Below are positions 10,331 to 19,512 of a stretch of DNA of 64,000 nucleotides, piece after piece. The notes beneath the pieces were generated by a model. That model did not search any database and was not told the DNA's origin. It saw nothing but the letters and a program-made list of their open reading frames with translations. The DNA is from Halopseudomonas yangmingensis (GTDB taxonomy: Bacteria; Pseudomonadota; Gammaproteobacteria; Pseudomonadales; Pseudomonadaceae). Every line of letters starts with the position of its first letter. Positions within the stretch are counted from its first letter, which is position 1. The stretch is from assembly GCF_900114825.1 (NCBI RefSeq), contig NZ_FOUI01000013.1:38994-102993 (forward strand). Direction: 5' to 3'. The position numbers and the translations under genes are program-made.

Positions 10331-11071
10331 TCAACTGACCTGCAGAATCCGGTCGGTGGCCTGGGCGTTTTCTTCGACGGTGCGCATCATCTTCACCTGC
10401 AGTTCAAACTGCCGCGCCAGTGACAGCATCGAGGTCATTTCCTCGACCGCATTGACGTTGCTGCCCTCAAGAAACCCGGTGACCAGACGCATGGCGCCAT
10501 CCGCCGGCTGCTCGGCCTGCCCTTGTACCCGCATCAGGCCATCTTCGCCCTTGCGCATCTGGGTCGGATCGGGATTGACCAGCTTGATACGGTCGACCTC
10601 GGCCAGCACATTGGGGGCCTCGCCGAGGGCGCGGAAACTGATGGTGCCGTCGACACCGATCTCGATCTTGTCGGCCGGCGGAATGGCGATAGGACCGCCA
10701 TTACCGAGTACCGGCATACCGGTGTTGGTGCGCAGAATGCCGAAAGCGTCAATATTCAGACTGCCGGCACGGGTGTAGGCCTCGCTTCCATCCGGTGCCT
10801 GCACGGCAATCCATGCATTCCCCTCGGCCGCCACATCCAGCTCTCGCCCGGTTTCAATCAGGGTACCGCTGGACAGGTCGGTGCCGGGGCGTTCGGTCAT
10901 GGCATAGGCGCGAGTGGCCAGGCCATCGCCGAATACCGGCATGGAACGGGCCTGTTCGAAATCGCGGCGAAAACCGGTGGTGGTCACATTGGCCAGGTTG
11001 TTGGCGTGCGCCCGCTGCGCCAGCATGTTCTGGCTGGCGCCGCTCATGGCGATAAAAAGTGACTTGTCCAT
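10331..11071 (-). CDS. flgF: Flagellar proximal-rod protein FlgF
   Basis: A 246-residue proximal rod protein, first in the flgFGHIJKL series. The start MDKSLFIAMSGASQNMLAQ is chosen because the family begins this way and GGGAG lies seven bases upstream; a longer in-frame extension to 11155 would run over the promoter. The signature NNLANVTTTGFRRDF follows. The C-terminus EGSNVNAVEEMTSMLSLARQFE is typical. A sigma-54 promoter lies about 55 bp upstream. Confidence 0.95.
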   Translation of the reverse strand: MDKSLFIAMSGASQNMLAQRAHANNLANVTTTGFRRDFEQARSMPVFGDGLATRAYAMTERPGTDLSSGTLIETGRELDVAAEGNAWIAVQAPDGSEAYTRAGSLNIDAFGILRTNTGMPVLGNGGPIAIPPADKIEIGVDGTISFRALGEAPNVLAEVDRIKLVNPDPTQMRKGEDGLMRVQGQAEQPADGAMRLVTGFLEGSNVNAVEEMTSMLSLARQFELQVKMMRTVEENAQATDRILQVS

Positions 11072-11125
11072 GCTCTGCTCCCGAATCGACAAGGAATTGC
11101 CGTTTTCTTCTGTCGGGAGAGATAA

Positions 11126-11141
11126 AGCAGAAATCGTGCCA
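11126..11141 (-). promoter_or_regulatory. Sigma-54 (RpoN) promoter of the flgF operon
   Basis: On the minus strand the sequence reads TGGCACG-atttCTGCT. This fits the RpoN consensus TGGCACG-N4-TTGCW with one mismatch in the -12 element. It points at flgF, leaving a leader of about 45 nt. RpoN control of rod and ring genes through FleQ/FleR is established in Pseudomonas. Confidence 0.75.
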
Positions 11142-11149
11142 GCTTTATA

Positions 11150-11165
11150 CGGCAAGATCTTGCCG
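11150..11165. repeat. Perfect 16-bp palindrome upstream of the flgF promoter
   Basis: The sequence cggcaagatcttgccg is self-complementary and lies 8 bp upstream of the -24 element of the flgF promoter, between it and the rfaH stop. It could be an operator, or part of the end of the rfaH transcript, although no T-run follows it. Confidence 0.35.
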
Positions 11166-11196
11166 CTATGCAGGGCACCCCTGTGGCGGGGCGCTT

Positions 11197-11700
11197 TCAG
11201 TGCTTGGCAATCGCCTGCCAGGGCAGCCTCAGCTGGTGCTGGCGCTGCAACAGGCTGAGCAACAATATGGCCCGTTCACTGCCATCAGCACGCAGGAAGA
11301 TGGCTTCCAGTTCACGGAACGGGCCTTCAGTGATACGCACACGCTGGCCGGCCTGAAATGCCGGTTTAACCTGTGGTTGCAGGCGCTGGTGGATGCTCTG
11401 GATAATGCTGTCGTCGACACGCGCTGGCTGACCGGCGAAGCTGACCAGCCGATTGACACCGCGGGTGGAGCGAATGGTTGCCCAACAGGGATCATCCTTG
11501 CGCAGACTCACAAACAGGTAGCCGGGGAACAGTGGTTCATCCAGCAAGACCCGCTTGCCATGCCGGATTCGTTCAACCTTGTGCAGCGGACGGAAACACA
11601 ACAGGCTCTGGTTGGCCAGATTCAGTTCGGCACGTTCATCCTGGCGCGGCTTGCACTGCACCAGATACCACTCCGATTCACTTGTGTCTGTCACTGGCAT
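11197..11700 (-). CDS. rfaH: Transcription antiterminator RfaH (NusG paralogue)
   Basis: A 167-residue NusG-family elongation factor. It has an N-terminal NGN domain (EWYLVQCKPRQDERAELNL, then LFPGYLFV) and a C-terminal KOW-like domain (FQAGQRVRITEGPFRELEAIFLRADGSERAILLLSLL). The two-domain length and the sequence EAIF-RADGSERAILLLSLL favour RfaH over housekeeping NusG. RfaH promotes read-through of long envelope operons carrying ops sites. The start at 11700 (MPVTDTSESEWYLVQ) is chosen for alignment with the family and the AGGGACAGG just upstream; longer in-frame starts exist to 11838. It is divergent from thiD. Confidence 0.88.
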   Translation of the reverse strand: MPVTDTSESEWYLVQCKPRQDERAELNLANQSLLCFRPLHKVERIRHGKRVLLDEPLFPGYLFVSLRKDDPCWATIRSTRGVNRLVSFAGQPARVDDSIIQSIHQRLQPQVKPAFQAGQRVRITEGPFRELEAIFLRADGSERAILLLSLLQRQHQLRLPWQAIAKH

Positions 11701-11894
11701 CCTGTCCCTGCAGACCCGCGCCTGCACTTCAATCTGTCGAATAGTTCTGCCAGCCCTGCTGACGACCGCAGTGTGAACAGACTTGCTGCGCCTGTCACTC
11801 ATTTGGCGCCATGATAGCATGCACCCATCACAGAGCATCTACAGGAGCAACCTGCTGCTGCCGCAAGCCTGTGCTTGATGTTAAGCTTGCTGGC

Positions 11895-12695
11895 ATGAAC
11901 AGCACAGCCCTCTCCCGTCCCGTTGTACTCTGCCTGTCCGGCCACGACCCCAGTGGCGGTGCCGGTCTGCAGGCCGATATCGAAGCCCTGTTGGCACAGG
12001 GTTGCCATGCCGCCCCCACCTGTACTGCACTGACCGTGCAGGACACGGTAAATGTCAGTGACTTTCGCGTGCTTGATCGCGAATGGGTGCTGGCCCAGGC
12101 CAATGCCGTGATTTCTGATATACCGGTTTCCGCAGTCAAGCTGGGCATGCTCGGCTCGGTGCAGATGGTTGATACCGTACTCGAACTGATGCAGCGCCTG
12201 CCCGGTGTACCGCTGGTCTGCGATCCGGTACTACGCGCCGGCGGCGGTGGCGCGCTGGGCAAGGATGATGTGGGTTATGCCATGCGCGAACGCCTGTTCC
12301 CGCTGTCGCGGATTGCCACGCCGAACCTGCCGGAGGCACAAATTCTGGCCGAGCTGCCCGAGGGCAGTGCCGATGAATGCGCCGAGCGTCTGCTGCCGCA
12401 TATCGAGTGGCTGCTGATTACCGGCGGCCATGGCGATGAAAGCCAGGTGCACAACCGCCTGTACGGTCGCCATGGCGAGCGTCACGAATTCACCTGTGCC
12501 CGTCTGCCCGGCAGTTACCACGGCTCCGGCTGTACCCTGGCCAGCACCCTGGCCGGCCGTCTGGCCCTCGGCGAGCAGCTGGTCAGCGCCGTGCGCAGCG
12601 CGCTGGACTACACCTGGCGTACCCTGCGTGATGCCGAGCAGCCGGGGCATGGCCAGTATGTGCCGCGACGCCTGCCGCTGGACTTCTGTTCGTGA
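11895..12695 (+). CDS. thiD: Hydroxymethylpyrimidine (phosphate) kinase ThiD
   Basis: A 266-residue ribokinase-family enzyme that phosphorylates HMP and HMP-P for thiamine synthesis. It has the typical start [20 protein letters not shown], then VKLGMLGS, the [11 protein letters not shown] segment, ATPNLPEA and the C-terminal anion-hole motif [12 protein letters not shown]. The ATG at 11895 places the [13 protein letters not shown] motif near residue 17, as in the family; an upstream in-frame start at 11811 would overlap the rfaH promoter region. It overlaps thiE by four bases (GTGA). Confidence 0.93.
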   Translation: MNSTALSRPVVLCLSGHDPSGGAGLQADIEALLAQGCHAAPTCTALTVQDTVNVSDFRVLDREWVLAQANAVISDIPVSAVKLGMLGSVQMVDTVLELMQRLPGVPLVCDPVLRAGGGGALGKDDVGYAMRERLFPLSRIATPNLPEAQILAELPEGSADECAERLLPHIEWLLITGGHGDESQVHNRLYGRHGERHEFTCARLPGSYHGSGCTLASTLAGRLALGEQLVSAVRSALDYTWRTLRDAEQPGHGQYVPRRLPLDFCS

Positions 12696-13321
12696 CACTG
12701 CGCGGGCTGTATGCCATTACCGACAGCCAGCTGCTGCCTGGCGAGCGCCTGCCGCAATGGGTGGATGCCGCACTGGCCGGCGGTGCCCGGCTGCTGCAAT
12801 ACCGTGACAAATCCACCGATGTGGCATTGCGCCGCGAACAGGCACAACGCCTGAAAACCCTGTGTGATTACTATGGTGCCGCGCTGATCATCAATGATGA
12901 TCTGGCGCTGGCGGCCGAGCTGGGTGTTGGCCTGCACCTGGGGCGTGACGATGGCTCGCTGCGCGAGGCGCGCCAGCAGTTGGGCCGTAATGCAATCATA
13001 GGCGCCACCTGTCATGCCAGCCTGGAATTTGCCGAGCAGTCCGCCGCCGATGGGGCCAGCTACCTGGCCTTCGGCCGCTTTTTTCAATCAGTGACCAAGC
13101 CCGGCGCCCCGGCCGCCACCCCGGTGCTGCTGGAACAGGCACGCAAACGCTACAGCCTGCCGCTGGTGGCCATTGGTGGCGTGACCCTGCACAATGCCCC
13201 GCAACTGATCAGCGCCGGCGCCGATATGCTGGCCGTGGTCCACGGCCTGTTCGGCACCGACTCCGCCGCTGAGGTCGAACGCCGTGCCCGCGGCTTCAGC
13301 GAACTTTTTGCCCGTCTTTGA
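12692..13321 (+). CDS. thiE: Thiamine-phosphate synthase ThiE
   Basis: A 209-residue TIM-barrel enzyme that joins HMP-PP and thiazole phosphate to give thiamine phosphate. Recognised segments are [15 protein letters not shown] at the start, [38 protein letters not shown] and [16 protein letters not shown], then [12 protein letters not shown]. The start is GTG, overlapping the thiD stop as GTGA, so the pair is translationally coupled. No TPP riboswitch is evident upstream of thiD. Confidence 0.94.
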   Translation: MTLRGLYAITDSQLLPGERLPQWVDAALAGGARLLQYRDKSTDVALRREQAQRLKTLCDYYGAALIINDDLALAAELGVGLHLGRDDGSLREARQQLGRNAIIGATCHASLEFAEQSAADGASYLAFGRFFQSVTKPGAPAATPVLLEQARKRYSLPLVAIGGVTLHNAPQLISAGADMLAVVHGLFGTDSAAEVERRARGFSELFARL

Positions 13322-13339
13322 CTTGTCGAGAGAATGCCC

Positions 13340-14620
13340 ATGTCCCGCTCCGAAATCCTTTTCAACAACGCCCAGAAACACATCCCCGGTGGCGTCAACT
13401 CACCGGTTCGCGCCTTCAAGGGCGTGGGCGGCACGCCGCTGTTCTTCAAGCATGCCGAAGGCGCCTATGTAATCGACGAGGATGACAAGCGCTATGTCGA
13501 CTACGTCGGCTCCTGGGGCCCTATGATCCTCGGCCACGCCCACCCCGAGGTACTGGATGCAGTGCGCCGCCAGCTGCAGCACGGCCTGTCCTACGGGGCG
13601 CCGACCGCGCTGGAAACCGAGATGGCCGAACTGGTCTGCTCGCTGGTGCCGTCGATGGAAATGGTGCGCATGGTCAGCTCCGGCACCGAAGCGACCATGA
13701 GTGCCATCCGTCTGGCGCGCGGCTATACCCGCCGCGACACTATTATCAAGTTCGAGGGCTGCTATCACGGCCACTCCGACAGCCTGCTGGTCAAGGCCGG
13801 CTCCGGTGCCCTGACCCTTGGCGTGCCCAGCTCGCCGGGCGTACCCGAGGCCTTTGCCCGGCACACCCTGACCCTGCCCTACAACAACCTGCAGGCGGTC
13901 GAGCAGACCCTGCACGAGCTGGGATCGGATATCGCCTGCATCATTGTCGAGCCGGTGGCCGGCAACATGAACTGCGTCCCGCCGGCACCCGGCTTCCTGC
14001 AGGGCCTGCGCACACTCTGTGACCAGCACGGCGTGGTGCTGATTTTCGATGAGGTGATGACTGGCTTCCGCGTCGCCCTCGGCGGCGCCCAGGCCCATTA
14101 CGGCGTGACCCCGGACCTGACTACCTTCGGCAAGATCATCGGTGGTGGCATGCCGGTCGGCTGTTTTGGAGGCAAGCGCGCCATCATGCAGCACATCGCC
14201 CCGCTCGGCCCGGTGTACCAGGCCGGCACCCTGTCCGGCAACCCGCTGGCGATGGCCGCCGGTCTGACCACCCTGAAGCTGATCAGCCGCCCCGGCTTCC
14301 ACAGCGAGCTCAGTGACTACACCAGCCGCCTGCTGGCCGGCCTGCAGGAGCGTGCCGATGCCGCAGGCATCCCCTTTGTTACCACCCAGGCCGGCGGCAT
14401 GTTCGGTCTGTACTTCAGCGGTGCCGACGACATAGTCACCTTCGAGGATGTGATGGCCAGCGATGCCGAGCGCTTCAAGCGCTTCTTCCACCTGATGCTG
14501 GATGGCGGCGTGTACCTTGCCCCGAGCGCCTTCGAGGCCGGCTTTACCTCGATAGCCCACGGCGATACCGAACTGCAGCTGACGCTGGACGCCGCCGAGA
14601 AGGCCTTTGCCGCCCTATGA
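13340..14620 (+). CDS. hemL: Glutamate-1-semialdehyde 2,1-aminomutase HemL
   Basis: A 426-residue PLP enzyme of tetrapyrrole synthesis, converting glutamate-1-semialdehyde to 5-aminolevulinate. [26 protein letters not shown] is the characteristic start. [10 protein letters not shown] and the PLP lysine segment [14 protein letters not shown] are present. The ATG at 13340 is preferred over that at 13334 because a GAGAG lies at proper distance and MSRSE is the family start. It follows thiE by 18 bp, and the next gene overlaps its stop (ATGA). Confidence 0.96.
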   Translation: MSRSEILFNNAQKHIPGGVNSPVRAFKGVGGTPLFFKHAEGAYVIDEDDKRYVDYVGSWGPMILGHAHPEVLDAVRRQLQHGLSYGAPTALETEMAELVCSLVPSMEMVRMVSSGTEATMSAIRLARGYTRRDTIIKFEGCYHGHSDSLLVKAGSGALTLGVPSSPGVPEAFARHTLTLPYNNLQAVEQTLHELGSDIACIIVEPVAGNMNCVPPAPGFLQGLRTLCDQHGVVLIFDEVMTGFRVALGGAQAHYGVTPDLTTFGKIIGGGMPVGCFGGKRAIMQHIAPLGPVYQAGTLSGNPLAMAAGLTTLKLISRPGFHSELSDYTSRLLAGLQERADAAGIPFVTTQAGGMFGLYFSGADDIVTFEDVMASDAERFKRFFHLMLDGGVYLAPSAFEAGFTSIAHGDTELQLTLDAAEKAFAAL

Positions 14621-15276
14621 GCAATCTGCTGATCGCATTGCTCGGTGCGCTGATGCTGCTGTCCCAGTCACGCTGGCTGTGGCAGCAGCGCCAGAACCGC
14701 GAGCCACAGGCCCGTGGCTCGCTAAGCGCCGGCCTGGTCGCATTACTGCTGGTGAGCCTGGCCCTGCTGTGCGCACCCGCACTGCACTGGTTCGGCACCC
14801 AGGCCTTTACCGAGGCAGGCCAACTGCTGGGACTGGCCGCCAGTTACATGGCACTGCCTCTGCTCGGGCTGGCCGCAGCCCAGCTGGCCAGCGACTTTCA
14901 CTGGCCACCACAGCGCTGGAGCCAGTTGATTCTTGGCATCATGGTGTTCTTCGAACTGTCGCGCTGGCTCGATCTGCAACAGGCATGGCTGTGGCTGGTT
15001 AACGGCATAGGCTATGCGGGCCTGCTGCTGGCCTTGCTGCGTCCGCGTAGTCAGGATGCGCGCCTGCGAATCCCGGCTGCCATTGCCTTGATCTGCCTGC
15101 CGGCACCATTGCTGCTGGGTTACGGCAACCCTCTGCTGGCACTGCAGCAGCCTGACATGCGTCTGCTTGGGCTACTGCCTGGTCTGATCGGCGCCGCGGC
15201 CATGGTTGGCCTGCTGGCCGAACAGGCGCACAATAGTGACCCATCGGTCGAGCCACCGGAGGAAAGGGACGCATGA
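14617..15276 (+). CDS. Integral membrane protein of unknown function
   Basis: I do not recognise a family. The 219-residue product is strongly hydrophobic, with about six or seven predicted transmembrane segments and few loops. Examples are [18 protein letters not shown], the segment starting [17 protein letters not shown], and [19 protein letters not shown]. The C-terminus is polar and acidic ([15 protein letters not shown]). It starts by ATGA overlap with hemL and ends by ATGA overlap with the next gene, so three genes form one translationally coupled unit. An envelope role is an inference from location only. Confidence 0.75.
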   Translation: MSNLLIALLGALMLLSQSRWLWQQRQNREPQARGSLSAGLVALLLVSLALLCAPALHWFGTQAFTEAGQLLGLAASYMALPLLGLAAAQLASDFHWPPQRWSQLILGIMVFFELSRWLDLQQAWLWLVNGIGYAGLLLALLRPRSQDARLRIPAAIALICLPAPLLLGYGNPLLALQQPDMRLLGLLPGLIGAAAMVGLLAEQAHNSDPSVEPPEERDA

Positions 15277-15839
15277 AGCGGTTTCGCAACTGCCTGCCAG
15301 CATTACTGCTGGCGTGGCCACTGGCAACTCTGCAGGCGCAAAGCAGCAATCCGCTACTGATCAGCAGCGAGGAGCGCTGCGCCTTCAATCGAGTGGATGA
15401 TGCCAGCCTGCCCCTGGCTCTGGAGCAATGCCAGGAGATCGCTGAACAGGGCGACCTGCAGGCACTCTACGAGATGGGTGAACTCTACTACCGGGGCCAG
15501 CGCGTCGAGCGCGATGCCGCCACCGCATTGATATGGTTCGAACAAGCCTCCGTCCAGGGGCACGCTGCAGCCCAGTATCGTCTTGGCCTGATGCATGCCC
15601 AGGGCGATGGCGTACCCCGCAACCTGACCCAGGCCTATATCATCCTGAAAATGGCTGCGGTAAATGGTGAGGATGCGGCGATGGATGCCAGCGACAATCT
15701 GGCCCTGCAGATGAACGAGCAGGAACTGGCGCTGTCCAGCCAGATCCTCGGCACGCTGTTTCGCAACTACCTGAACCAGCTGCGTGAAGAACAGCTGAAT
15801 CCGCCAGTCGCCGCCCCTGTAATCCCGGAAACCCCCTGA
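15273..15839 (+). CDS. Exported Sel1/TPR-like repeat protein
   Basis: A 188-residue product with an N-terminal signal peptide (CLPALLLAWPLATLQAQ). Two Sel1-type repeats follow: ALYEMGELYYRGQRVERDAA and AQYRLGLMHAQGDGVPRNL (about residues 65-130). Such repeats are alpha/alpha scaffolds for protein contacts. The ending EEQLNPPVAAPVIPETP is low-complexity. It overlaps the upstream membrane protein gene by four bases. Its stop is only 6 bp from the convergent zinc permease gene. A scaffold role in the periplasm is inferred. Confidence 0.75.
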   Translation: MKRFRNCLPALLLAWPLATLQAQSSNPLLISSEERCAFNRVDDASLPLALEQCQEIAEQGDLQALYEMGELYYRGQRVERDAATALIWFEQASVQGHAAAQYRLGLMHAQGDGVPRNLTQAYIILKMAAVNGEDAAMDASDNLALQMNEQELALSSQILGTLFRNYLNQLREEQLNPPVAAPVIPETP

Positions 15840-15845
15840 GCCGGA

Positions 15846-16646
15846 TCAGCCTGCCGCACGGCGACTGATCTGCCAGCACAGCGCCAGTGCCACCGCCGAC
15901 ACCCCCAGCAGCACCACCAGCAGCGCCGAATACACCTGATCCAGCCAGAGTGCCAGACTGAATGCCAGCAGGTGCATCAGCAGCGCATACAGCGCTGACA
16001 ACCAAAGCGCACTACCCAGACTGGCAGCGCGTGACCAGACCAGCCAGGCCGGAATCACCACCAACGCCAGGGTAACAAATATCCCCATACTCAATGCCCC
16101 GACGGCCAGCAGGCCAACCACCGCCAGCTCACGCAATCCCGCCAGCAATACGGAAGGCGTCGAATGCCGCCATGGCAGCAGCTGGGTCGCCAGCCAGCGG
16201 CGCAGTAACAGGGCCAGCAGCGCCGCCGACAGCAGGGCCAGCAGCAGATAGGCCGGCAAGCGCTCCCAGCTGAGCAGCAGCAACTGGCCCTCAATGGCCG
16301 AGGAAGACAGCAGGCGTGCCTGGGGATGATTATCCGCCAGCAACAGGCCTGCCCCCCAGGCCAGCAGCAAGATCCACAGATGCTGCGACGGACCGCTCAA
16401 CCCCAAAGGCTTAAGCCACCAGACCGCCAGCAACGCCAGCAAAACGGCCGATGACCAGGCACCCAGCAGCTGAGGTACGCCAGCCAGTGCGGCAAGCATG
16501 CCGCCGAGTACTGCGACCTGCGCCAGGCTGAACGCTGCCAGCGCTTCCTCGCGCACCCGCAGCACCACTCCGAGCGTCCCAAGCAACCCTGCCAGCAAGG
16601 CACCCAACAGCAAGCCGGGCATAAACAGCAGTAATTGCTCAGCCAT
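15846..16646 (-). CDS. znuB: Metal (zinc) ABC transporter permease, ZnuB-like
   Basis: A 266-residue ABC-3 family permease with about eight transmembrane segments. MPGLLLGALLAGLLGTLGVVLRVREEALAAFSLAQVAVLGG corresponds to the conserved start, where family members usually have a histidine in the LSHA-type motif that here reads FSLAQ. The segment GALSMGIFVTLALVVIPA matches the conserved later part. It lacks several polar signature residues, so it is a divergent member. The start at 16646 (MAEQLL) overlaps the ATPase stop by 8 bases. Zinc as substrate is inferred from the Zur-type box of the operon. Confidence 0.8.
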   Translation of the reverse strand: MAEQLLLFMPGLLLGALLAGLLGTLGVVLRVREEALAAFSLAQVAVLGGMLAALAGVPQLLGAWSSAVLLALLAVWWLKPLGLSGPSQHLWILLLAWGAGLLLADNHPQARLLSSSAIEGQLLLLSWERLPAYLLLALLSAALLALLLRRWLATQLLPWRHSTPSVLLAGLRELAVVGLLAVGALSMGIFVTLALVVIPAWLVWSRAASLGSALWLSALYALLMHLLAFSLALWLDQVYSALLVVLLGVSAVALALCWQISRRAAG

Positions 16647-17220
16647 CGGCAAGGCCCTGCAGGTGCAAGCGCTGTGCACGGGGAAAATTCAGCCGGTCAT
16701 GGCTGACCATGACCACAGCAGCCAGGCCCAGAGCGGCGGTCGGTTCGGCCAGCCAGTCCTGCAGCTGTGCCTGACTGGTCTGATCCAGGTATTGTCCGGG
16801 CTCATCCAGCAGCAACAGATCGCCCGGCTGACTCAGCAGCATGGCCAGCAACAGGCGCTGACGCTGCCCGCCACTCAGACGATCAACCCGTTGCCGTCGC
16901 TGTGCCGGCACCCACGGGTGCTGTAGATCCCCCTGACCATTCAGGCGCAGCAGATCAGCAACACTGAAGGGGCCGGACAGTTGCTGTCCGGCATGCTGTG
17001 GCAGATGCCGAATACGTGGACTGCCATGGGTCAGCAGCTGCCCGGCCAGGGGCGCCTGCTCACCGGCCAGGGTTCGCAGCAACGTGCTTTTGCCAACACC
17101 GTTGTCCCCACTGACCAGCAGCAATTCCCCGGCGGCCAGCGACAGATCCAGCGGCGCACACAAGGCATGCGCTGAACCTATCTGCAGGGCTCGGGTTTCC
17201 AGCAGCACGGCGCGGGTCAT
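16639..17220 (-). CDS. znuC: Metal (zinc) ABC transporter ATP-binding protein, ZnuC-like
   Basis: A short (193-residue) ABC ATPase. Walker A is GDNGVGKST at 38-46, the signature LSGGQRQ at 114-120 and Walker B LLLLDEP at 134-140, followed by the switch histidine in VMVSHD. It lacks the His-rich C-terminal extension of classical ZnuC (about 250 aa). The start ATG overlaps the binding-protein stop codon (ATGA), and its end overlaps the permease start, so the three genes form a tight operon. Confidence 0.82.
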   Translation of the reverse strand: MTRAVLLETRALQIGSAHALCAPLDLSLAAGELLLVSGDNGVGKSTLLRTLAGEQAPLAGQLLTHGSPRIRHLPQHAGQQLSGPFSVADLLRLNGQGDLQHPWVPAQRRQRVDRLSGGQRQRLLLAMLLSQPGDLLLLDEPGQYLDQTSQAQLQDWLAEPTAALGLAAVVMVSHDRLNFPRAQRLHLQGLADG

Positions 17221-18095
17221 TCGGCCAGTGCCGCCGCCCACAGCTCCAGCAGCGCCAGATAGGCTTCAGGCTCTGCCCTTGCCGGCTCCAGCGGCAATAC
17301 CCGCAACGGCCAGCCCAGCGCCTCGGCCACCCGCTGTGCCGCTGCCCTGGGCTGATAGTTGGCCATCAGCACCACGCCGCTGGCGCCCTGATGCGATTTG
17401 ATAAGCCCGTTAAGATGGGCCGGTCCCGGAGGGACGCCAGGACGCTGCTCGACAAAACCGATCAGCGCCACCGGCAGCCACTCACTGAAATAATCAAACT
17501 CCTCGTGATAGGCCAGCGCCTGATGCTGACTGGCCAGTCGCTGCGCCACCTGGGCACTGTGACCCTGCAGTTGCTCGGCAAACCCGCTGGCGCGTTGCCG
17601 AAACGCTGGCGCCTGCGCCGGGCGCAGAGCCGCCAGACGCTCGGCAAAGGCAGTGGCGACCTCGCCCATGCGCTGCGGCGACAGGTTGAAATGCGGATTG
17701 CCTTGCCCGTGCACATGCCCACCAAGCGCCGGATCAAAGCGCGTGCCGCGCAGGTGCAGGGCATCGGCAGCGACAAAATGTGCTGGCTGGCCAACCCGCA
17801 AACGCGGGTTGGCTGCAGCATCCAGCGCGGCCGGCAGCCAGCCCTCCTCCAGCTGTGCCCCCACCGAGAGCAGCATATCGGCACGCCGCAGGCTGGCGAT
17901 CATCCCGGGGCGCGCGTGCAGCGCATGGGCATCGCGGTCCGCCGGCACCAGCACCTGCAACTGCGCCTCATCACCGGCGACCACCCGCGCAATTACCCCC
18001 ATGGACGCGGTAGTAGCAACCAGCTGCAGGGGTTGCGCCAGAACAGACCCTGACAGCAGCAGTCCCAGCACCAGAAAAAAACGCAGTGCAGACAT
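17217..18095 (-). CDS. znuA: Periplasmic metal-binding protein, ZnuA/TroA-like
   Basis: A 292-residue cluster A-I solute-binding protein with a signal peptide (FFLVLGLLLSGSVLAQ). Candidate metal ligands are H57 or H60 in DAHALHARP, H135 in GNPHFNLSP and H197 in ALAYHEEFDYF, each at the expected place for the three His ligands. The usual long His/Asp-rich loop is reduced to HVHGQGNPH (H127, H129, H135). The protein delivers metal to the adjacent permease. It lies 12 bp downstream of the outer-membrane gene. Confidence 0.85.
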   Translation of the reverse strand: MSALRFFLVLGLLLSGSVLAQPLQLVATTASMGVIARVVAGDEAQLQVLVPADRDAHALHARPGMIASLRRADMLLSVGAQLEEGWLPAALDAAANPRLRVGQPAHFVAADALHLRGTRFDPALGGHVHGQGNPHFNLSPQRMGEVATAFAERLAALRPAQAPAFRQRASGFAEQLQGHSAQVAQRLASQHQALAYHEEFDYFSEWLPVALIGFVEQRPGVPPGPAHLNGLIKSHQGASGVVLMANYQPRAAAQRVAEALGWPLRVLPLEPARAEPEAYLALLELWAAALAE

Positions 18096-18107
18096 GGCTT
18101 GCCCCCC

Positions 18108-19367
18108 TCAGAAGCGGTGGGCCGGATGGCTGCCAAACAGGGCATTCAGTTGCAACATAAATATCCAGCTGTCGCCATGACCATGCCCGCCGTGACCATG
18201 GTCATGCTCACCGGCAAAGTCCTCACGGGTCAGTTGCGCACGCAGGAACAGCGTCTCGCGCGGACGCATGGTGATCTGTGCACTGTAGCGGTAAGAGGTG
18301 TCTTCCTTGCCCAGCTCACGCGGATGGAAATGTACAACGCGGTTGGTCAGGCCCAGCGCCTCAGCGCGCACGCCGGCTTCCCAGCGCGGGGCAAACCCAT
18401 ACACCGCCTCGAGGTAAGCGCCATCCTGCTTCTCGGTAAAGCTCGCCCAGTTGGCCCGGTTGGAGCCGCCAGCGCCGACATCGCGCTCGGTGTAATAGTA
18501 CTCACCACCCACGCGCCAGTTGCCCTGGGCACCCGGACGCCCGGCATCATAGCGATACATCAGGTCGGTACCGGCAAACCAGGCGTCACCCTCGATGTAA
18601 TGATTGTGATGACCATGATCATCCACCCGTGCATGCTGGCGCGACACACCACCGGAAACACCCAGCTGCAGGGCATGGCTATCGCCCAGCTGCGGGCCAT
18701 ACTTGGCATGCGCGACAACCAGCCGCGGGCCGCTCTTGCGCTTGGACTGTGCGCCCGAGTCGTAGCGATCCAGCCCTTCTCCCTCACCCTGCAGCAGCTC
18801 CAGACCCAGGCTCAGATAATTACTGGTCGGCGCTGTGTAGCTCAGCTGCACACCGCGATCCAGCAAGCCATGGTCACCAAACAGGTACTGGTTGACCAGT
18901 GGGCGCTCGATAAAGGACCAGTCGTGTTCGTGGCGACTGTTGATATAGCCAATATCGGAAAGGAACTTGCCCGCCTTCAGGCGCAAACCGGCCGGCAAGG
19001 CGCGACTGGCCAGATAGGCTTCCTCAACTTCAATATCTTCGTCATCAAAGCCCAGCGTCAGTACTGCATCAAACAGATCGGTCCGCGCGCGCAGGGCAAT
19101 TTCCGAGTGGCCGGCGTTGAAGCCGTTTTCCAGCGCATGGCCGTGTCCATGGTCATGGTCCTCGTCATGGCCATGGGCAAAACCTGCCGGCTCGGACTCC
19201 TTGCCGGAATAACGGCGGGCAAAGATGCCGTCCAGGGTCAGCGAAGCATCGAACTCCACATCGCCAATGCGGATACCGGAAGTCGATTGGGCACTGGCCT
19301 GCACCGGTACAGCGAGCAGTACGGCCAGCGCGAGAGGGGAAAGATAACGAGCAGATGTAGTCAGCAT
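18108..19367 (-). CDS. Zur-linked His-rich outer-membrane beta-barrel protein
   Basis: A 419-residue product with a signal peptide (SPLALAVLLAVPVQASAQ), alternating amphipathic strands and a C-terminal phenylalanine, as in outer-membrane barrels. Three His-rich clusters stand out: residues 65-77 (HGHDEDHDHGHGH), 251-256 and 388-399. These fit metal-binding loops at the surface or in the periplasm. It is the first gene of the operon, with a Zur-type box about 40 bp upstream of the start. The start MLTTSARY at 19367 is preferred over an upstream TTG at 19436 that would run through the box. A zinc porin or zinc-capture role is inferred; it has no TonB-receptor plug motif that I can see. Confidence 0.75.
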   Translation of the reverse strand: MLTTSARYLSPLALAVLLAVPVQASAQSTSGIRIGDVEFDASLTLDGIFARRYSGKESEPAGFAHGHDEDHDHGHGHALENGFNAGHSEIALRARTDLFDAVLTLGFDDEDIEVEEAYLASRALPAGLRLKAGKFLSDIGYINSRHEHDWSFIERPLVNQYLFGDHGLLDRGVQLSYTAPTSNYLSLGLELLQGEGEGLDRYDSGAQSKRKSGPRLVVAHAKYGPQLGDSHALQLGVSGGVSRQHARVDDHGHHNHYIEGDAWFAGTDLMYRYDAGRPGAQGNWRVGGEYYYTERDVGAGGSNRANWASFTEKQDGAYLEAVYGFAPRWEAGVRAEALGLTNRVVHFHPRELGKEDTSYRYSAQITMRPRETLFLRAQLTREDFAGEHDHGHGGHGHGDSWIFMLQLNALFGSHPAHRF

Positions 19368-19407
19368 GGCAGCCTCTTGGTCTGGGGTCAGAATCAAATC
19401 GGACGCG

Positions 19408-19424
19408 ATGTTATAAGATAACAA
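19408..19424 (-). promoter_or_regulatory. Zur-type operator of the zinc-uptake operon
   Basis: The core GTTATAAGATAAC (19410-19422) differs from the gammaproteobacterial Zur core GTTATAATATAAC at one position. The extended palindrome tgttat-aag-ataaca is perfect in its arms. It lies 40-55 bp upstream of the outer-membrane gene start and about 90 bp from miaB on the other side. It predicts repression by Zur under zinc sufficiency. Confidence 0.75.
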
Positions 19425-19512
19425 TGTCGATAACAACCCTGCTCATAGCTGCTGGCTTGTGCCCACTCGCCCTGTATAATCTGGCCTTTTCCGCCAGCAC
19501 AGCATCAGGCCC

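Noticed and set aside
11701..11894. TPP riboswitch before thiD
   Set aside because: The conserved thi-box sequence CUGAGA...GAUACC is not present in this divergent intergenic region.
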